Source: an uncultured Corynebacterium sp. (GTDB lineage: Bacteria > Actinomycetota > Actinomycetes > Mycobacteriales > Mycobacteriaceae). Taken from it: a stretch of DNA of 6,758 nt. A program made the translations under genes and the position numbers. Under the pieces are notes generated by a model. It was given only the letters and a program-made list of their open reading frames with translations. It had not been told where the DNA came from and searched no databases. Of the stretch, positions 4,294 to 6,758 are shown one piece after another; position 1 is the first letter of the stretch; every line of letters starts with the position of its first letter. The DNA is taken from the NCBI RefSeq assembly GCF_937999985.1, contig NZ_CALLDG010000143.1, positions 1-6,758 of the forward strand, read 5' to 3'.

Positions 4294-6408
4294 ATGAGCT
4301 CAAGTTCCGCCACGCAGGCTGATCGGACGGTCCCCTTCACCAAGGACGCGCTGTCCATCCGCCAGACCCTCGTGCGCCTCGTTGTGACCGGTGCGCTTGC
4401 ATTCGCCGGGACCACACTGGGGTGGTACCTGATGGCGCACACGAACTTCCCCGCTTTTACCAATAGCTTCGTGCTGCGCGGACTGACTACCGCGGCCATC
4501 ACCATCCTGGTCGTGCTCACCGGATTAGCCTGCTACTGGTGGGTCTACCCGGCGAAGTGGATGCTCAGTGGGCAGGCTACCGGTTCGCGAGGCGAGGGCG
4601 CGCGGGGCAAAAGTACGCAGGGCAAAAGCACGCTGGGTAAGGGCTTAGGTGCACGAGGATCGCAACGGCCAGCTCTGCGCGGGTGGGTCTCCGTCCTACT
4701 GCAGCTGATCATGCACCTTGCGCCGGCCGTTCTGGTGCTGGCAGCGCTGGGCATCCCGCTGGCGGCAACCCAGCTTTACCTCGGCGGAATCAGCGTAGAC
4801 CAGGCGTTTCGCACGCAATTCCTCACCCGCATGACCGACCATCTGGGCTGGGAGGACATGGCATACATCGACCAGCCTTCCTTCTACCCTGGCCTGTGGT
4901 TCTTCAGCGGCGGATTGTTCGCCCGTACCTTTGGCCTGTCCGGCTGGGTGGCAATGCAACCCTGGGCGCTCATCACGATGGCGATGGCCGCCAGCATGCT
5001 GGTGCCGGTGTGGCAACGCATCTGCGGTTCACTGCCTATCGCCAGCGCGCTGGCACTAGTGACCGTGACGGTTACCCTGACAGTCGGCGGCGATGAACCC
5101 TACGCGGCGATTGTGGCAATGGGCATGGCACCGGCGTTTGTCCTCGCCCGGCGCGCGCTGCACGGAGGGCGCACCGCGCTCGTCGGATCCATCATCTATC
5201 TGGGGCTTTCGGCCAACCTTTATACGCTGTACACAGCCGCATCCGCCCTGACGGTAGTGGTACTCGCAGTAGTCGGCGCAATTATGGTGCGCGGCATCAA
5301 ACCGCTGATCCGCCTGGCGGCAATCGGCGCAGGCTCCATCGCCATCGCCCTGCTGGGCTGGGCACCATACCTATGGAGCCTGGTCACCCAGACTCATGGA
5401 TCCACCAGCACCGCGCAACACTACCTGCCGGAAGTTGCCACACAGGTGCCCACCCCATTCTTCGAGTCTGCGGCCATTGGCATCCTCTCCATCATCGCGC
5501 TGATCTGGATGGTTTTCCGCCGTAAAGACGGCGACGTTCGCGCCCTGACGCTCGGCCTGCTCGTCTGCTACGCATGGGTGATCCTGTCGCTGCTGATGAC
5601 AGTCTTCGGCACCACGCTGCTGGGCTTCCGCATGGCCGTACCAATTAGCATTATCCTCGCCGTTTCGGGCGTGCTGGCCATCGCAGATTGGCGACTGGTG
5701 TATGTCCCACAACTGACGGTTGCGGCGGGCCGCAAGTCTGGGAATGGCGTACTGATCAGCCGGGTGATGGCTATCATGATGGCCGTATGCGGCATTCACT
5801 ATGCAACGCAGATCCCCCTCGAACACGAGAACCACATCGACACCGCCTACACCGATACCGACGGTGATGGGAAACGTGCGGACAAGCTTCCGGGCGATTC
5901 CGCCGTGTACTACTCGCAAGTAGACGAGGTGCTCTCCGAGGAGCTCGGCGGCCGATCCGGCAAGGTGCTGCTCACGGACGAGAAGAGCTTCATGGCCTAC
6001 TATCCGTACCACGCCTACCAGGCCTTTACCTCACACTATGCCAACCCGTTGGGCGACTTCGCTCGCCGTAACGAGGAGATCGAGGGCTGGAGCAAGATCA
6101 CGGACCCCAAGGACCTGCTGGCTGCGATGGACAACGCAGAGAAGGCAAATGGGTGGAAGGCACCCGATGCGCTACTCATGCGCGGGCAGTTGGATTCCCC
6201 CGATAGCAGCAGTGACGGCGCCGACGACACCGACGGCGCTGACAGCACCACCGCCGACGGCACATTTACCTACCTGGTGGCAGATGACCTCTACCCCAGC
6301 CAGCCGAACGTGCGTTTCCGCGCGATCCACTTCGACGCCTCCGCGTTCTCCGAGGGCTGGAATTTGCACCAGGTCGGACCGTTTGTCATCGCAGTGCGCC
6401 AGCGCTAG
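4294..6408 (+). CDS. aftA: Galactan 5-O-arabinofuranosyltransferase AftA
   Basis: AftA is a GT-C membrane glycosyltransferase that transfers the first arabinofuranose from decaprenyl-phosphoryl-arabinose to the galactan chain, priming arabinan synthesis on the outer face of the membrane. The 704-residue product has about 13 hydrophobic segments (first at 27-48 and 61-83, last at 485-504), then an extracytoplasmic domain (505-704). Recognisable family features are the first outer loop with VDQAFRTQF (Asp169) and WEDMAYIDQPSFYPGLWFF (186-204), a DTDGDGKRAD stretch (521-530) and the tail motif MAYYPYHAYQAFTSHYANPL (567-586). Candidate catalytic acids are Asp169, Glu187 and Asp188. Two slippage-type insertions are present: a Gly/Lys/Arg-rich stretch at 99-118 in the first cytoplasmic loop, and an Asp/Gly-rich stretch at 641-652. 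I chose ATG 4294 over the in-frame GTG 4276 because the GTG lies inside the hairpin and has no ribosome binding site. The emb gene follows, as expected for this pathway. Confidence 0.92.
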   Translation: MSSSSATQADRTVPFTKDALSIRQTLVRLVVTGALAFAGTTLGWYLMAHTNFPAFTNSFVLRGLTTAAITILVVLTGLACYWWVYPAKWMLSGQATGSRGEGARGKSTQGKSTLGKGLGARGSQRPALRGWVSVLLQLIMHLAPAVLVLAALGIPLAATQLYLGGISVDQAFRTQFLTRMTDHLGWEDMAYIDQPSFYPGLWFFSGGLFARTFGLSGWVAMQPWALITMAMAASMLVPVWQRICGSLPIASALALVTVTVTLTVGGDEPYAAIVAMGMAPAFVLARRALHGGRTALVGSIIYLGLSANLYTLYTAASALTVVVLAVVGAIMVRGIKPLIRLAAIGAGSIAIALLGWAPYLWSLVTQTHGSTSTAQHYLPEVATQVPTPFFESAAIGILSIIALIWMVFRRKDGDVRALTLGLLVCYAWVILSLLMTVFGTTLLGFRMAVPISIILAVSGVLAIADWRLVYVPQLTVAAGRKSGNGVLISRVMAIMMAVCGIHYATQIPLEHENHIDTAYTDTDGDGKRADKLPGDSAVYYSQVDEVLSEELGGRSGKVLLTDEKSFMAYYPYHAYQAFTSHYANPLGDFARRNEEIEGWSKITDPKDLLAAMDNAEKANGWKAPDALLMRGQLDSPDSSSDGADDTDGADSTTADGTFTYLVADDLYPSQPNVRFRAIHFDASAFSEGWNLHQVGPFVIAVRQR
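4588..4647 (+). repeat. Four 15-base tandem repeats inside aftA
   Basis: Four in-frame 15-base units encode RGEGA, RGKST, QGKST and LGKGL (residues 99-118). Units two and three (4603-4617 and 4618-4632) differ at only a few bases. They lie in the predicted cytoplasmic loop between membrane helices two and three and add positive charge there. Confidence 0.75.
6214..6249 (+). repeat. 18-base tandem repeat, Asp-rich, inside aftA
   Basis: Two 18-base units (6214-6231 and 6232-6249) encode DGADDT and DGADST in frame, within a longer Ser/Asp/Gly/Thr-rich stretch (residues about 635-656). They form an acidic, probably flexible insertion in the extracytoplasmic C-terminal domain. Confidence 0.75.
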
Positions 6409-6470
6409 GCAGACAACACTAGGTAGCCCAGCGCTAGGCAACCCACAGCTCAGCAAACCAAAGGTCAGCA
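6397..6470 (+). repeat. Degenerate 15-base tandem repeats across the aftA stop
   Basis: Five units start at 6397, 6412 (14 bases), 6426, 6441 and 6456. The first and third share the perfect 13-base core CCAGCGCTAGGCA (6399-6411 and 6428-6440). The fourth and fifth end in the shared TCAGCA. The TAG stop of aftA lies inside the first unit. Confidence 0.65.
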
Positions 6471-6499
6471 ACGTCAGCCGCGCGCACCAAAAGAGCCCA

Positions 6500-6526
6500 G
6501 GCGCCGCACACACTGTAGGCGGCGTC
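6500..6526 (+). terminator. GC-rich hairpin after aftA
   Basis: An 8-base stem pairs GGCGCCGC (6500-6507) with GCGGCGTC (6519-6526), with one G-T wobble, around an 11-base loop. On the plus strand it is followed by ACAAAAAGC rather than a T run, so it would be a U-less terminator of aftA or an element in the aftA-embC leader. On the minus strand a TTTT follows nine bases from the stem, but no minus-strand gene ends here. Confidence 0.45.
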
Positions 6527-6543
6527 ACAAAAAGCTTCCTGAG

Positions 6544-6563
6544 TAACAGGAATTAACAGGAAT
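6544..6563. repeat. Perfect tandem repeat TAACAGGAAT upstream of embC
   Basis: Two exact, adjacent 10-base copies (6544-6553 and 6554-6563) lie 60-80 bases before the embC start. A 10-base period puts both copies on the same face of the helix, which suits paired binding of an activator upstream of the -35 region. Confidence 0.7.
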
Positions 6564-6609
6564 CCCGGCGAATAGGCTAATTGAGTTCTGTGTTAGCCCG
6601 ACCGTGGCC

Positions 6610-6615
6610 TACAAT
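6610..6615 (+). promoter_or_regulatory. Candidate -10 box of embC
   Basis: TACAAT matches the actinobacterial -10 consensus well. It ends 8 bases before the GTG at 6624, so transcription would start at or within a couple of bases of the start codon, giving a leaderless or near-leaderless mRNA. No ribosome binding site is visible before the GTG. I see no clear -35 box at the right distance; TTGAGT at 6581-6586 is too far away. Confidence 0.45.
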
Positions 6616-6623
6616 TACCTGTT

Positions 6624-6758
6624 GTGTCTAAAGTTCAGCAGCCAACAGGGAAACTAAAGTTAGCGTCCATCATCTCCGGCCTCATCGGCATGGTGATGTT
6701 CCTTTCTTTGCCTTTCCTGCCTGTAAACCAGGTGCAGTCCTCTTTCAACTGGCCTCAG
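6624..6758 (+). CDS. embC: Emb arabinosyltransferase, N-terminal part (cut by window end)
   Basis: Only the first 45 codons are in the window, and the reading frame is open to the edge. The product begins with a short basic segment (VSKVQQPTGKLK), then the first membrane helix (about 13-33). The PVNQVQSSFNWPQ stretch (33-45) resembles the start of the Emb N-terminal extracytoplasmic domain, where mycobacterial EmbA/B/C proteins carry a related VNQ...NWPQ motif. Emb proteins are GT-C arabinofuranosyltransferases that extend arabinan from decaprenyl-phosphoryl-arabinose and are targets of ethambutol. Corynebacteria usually have one Emb, so the symbol could equally be emb. The gene follows aftA, the enzyme acting one step earlier, with a 215-base gap that holds its own promoter signals. 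Confidence 0.82.
   Translation, partial: MSKVQQPTGKLKLASIISGLIGMVMFLSLPFLPVNQVQSSFNWPQ

Noticed and set aside
3831..4520. Minus-strand open frame of 229 codons spanning the NYN 3' end and the aftA 5' end
   Set aside because: It crosses two well-supported plus-strand genes and the hairpin between them, and shows no recognisable motif or ribosome binding site.
5371..6012. Minus-strand open frame of 213 codons opposite aftA
   Set aside because: It is a shadow of the strongly conserved AftA coding frame; its sequence is rich in His, Gln and Arg, without a domain pattern.
6038..6556. Plus-strand open frame of 172 codons overlapping the aftA end and the gap
   Set aside because: It lies in another frame of aftA for most of its length. 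The only regular part, a five-residue periodicity at the end, comes from the 15-base repeats.
6544..6563. Tandem repeat as a CRISPR or insertion-site duplication
   Set aside because: There are only two 10-base copies with no spacers, no terminal inverted repeats and no transposase gene nearby.

Overview
The window looks like the chromosome of a Corynebacterium or a close relative in the Mycobacteriales. The main reason is the pair aftA then emb, which builds the arabinan of the arabinogalactan cell wall and is specific to that order. Moderately high GC, frequent GTG/TTG starts and apparently leaderless promoters agree. The species cannot be named from sequence alone.

Left part, minus strand (2704 down to 100): a compact three-gene operon encodes a short YtrA-type GntR repressor, an ABC-transporter ATPase and a ten-helix permease. 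The first two genes overlap by four bases. The last two are separated by two bases, with a good ribosome binding site ahead of a TTG start. This is the usual layout of a self-regulated efflux or stress ABC system; the substrate is unknown. Bases 1-99 hold no gene.

Middle (2705-2891): a divergent control region carries a clear inverted repeat (GTTAC, four bases, GTAAC) beside a TTAG tetranucleotide run. The repeat falls inside a candidate promoter for the plus-strand gene, so the GntR protein may also control that gene.

Plus strand (2892-4211): a 439-residue protein has an N-terminal NYN/LabA-like (PIN-fold) ribonuclease domain, a long disordered Pro/Ala/Glu/Thr linker and a C-terminal module of about 100 residues that I do not recognise. 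It is the least explained gene here.

Right part, plus strand (4294 to the edge): aftA encodes the arabinofuranosyltransferase that places the first arabinose on galactan. After a 215-base gap come the first 45 codons of the emb arabinosyltransferase (embC). The gaps around aftA are structured: a strong hairpin before its start, degenerate 15-base repeats across its stop, a GC-rich hairpin, a perfect 10-base tandem duplication and a -10 box placed for a leaderless GTG start of embC. The aftA gene itself carries two in-frame microsatellite-like insertions.
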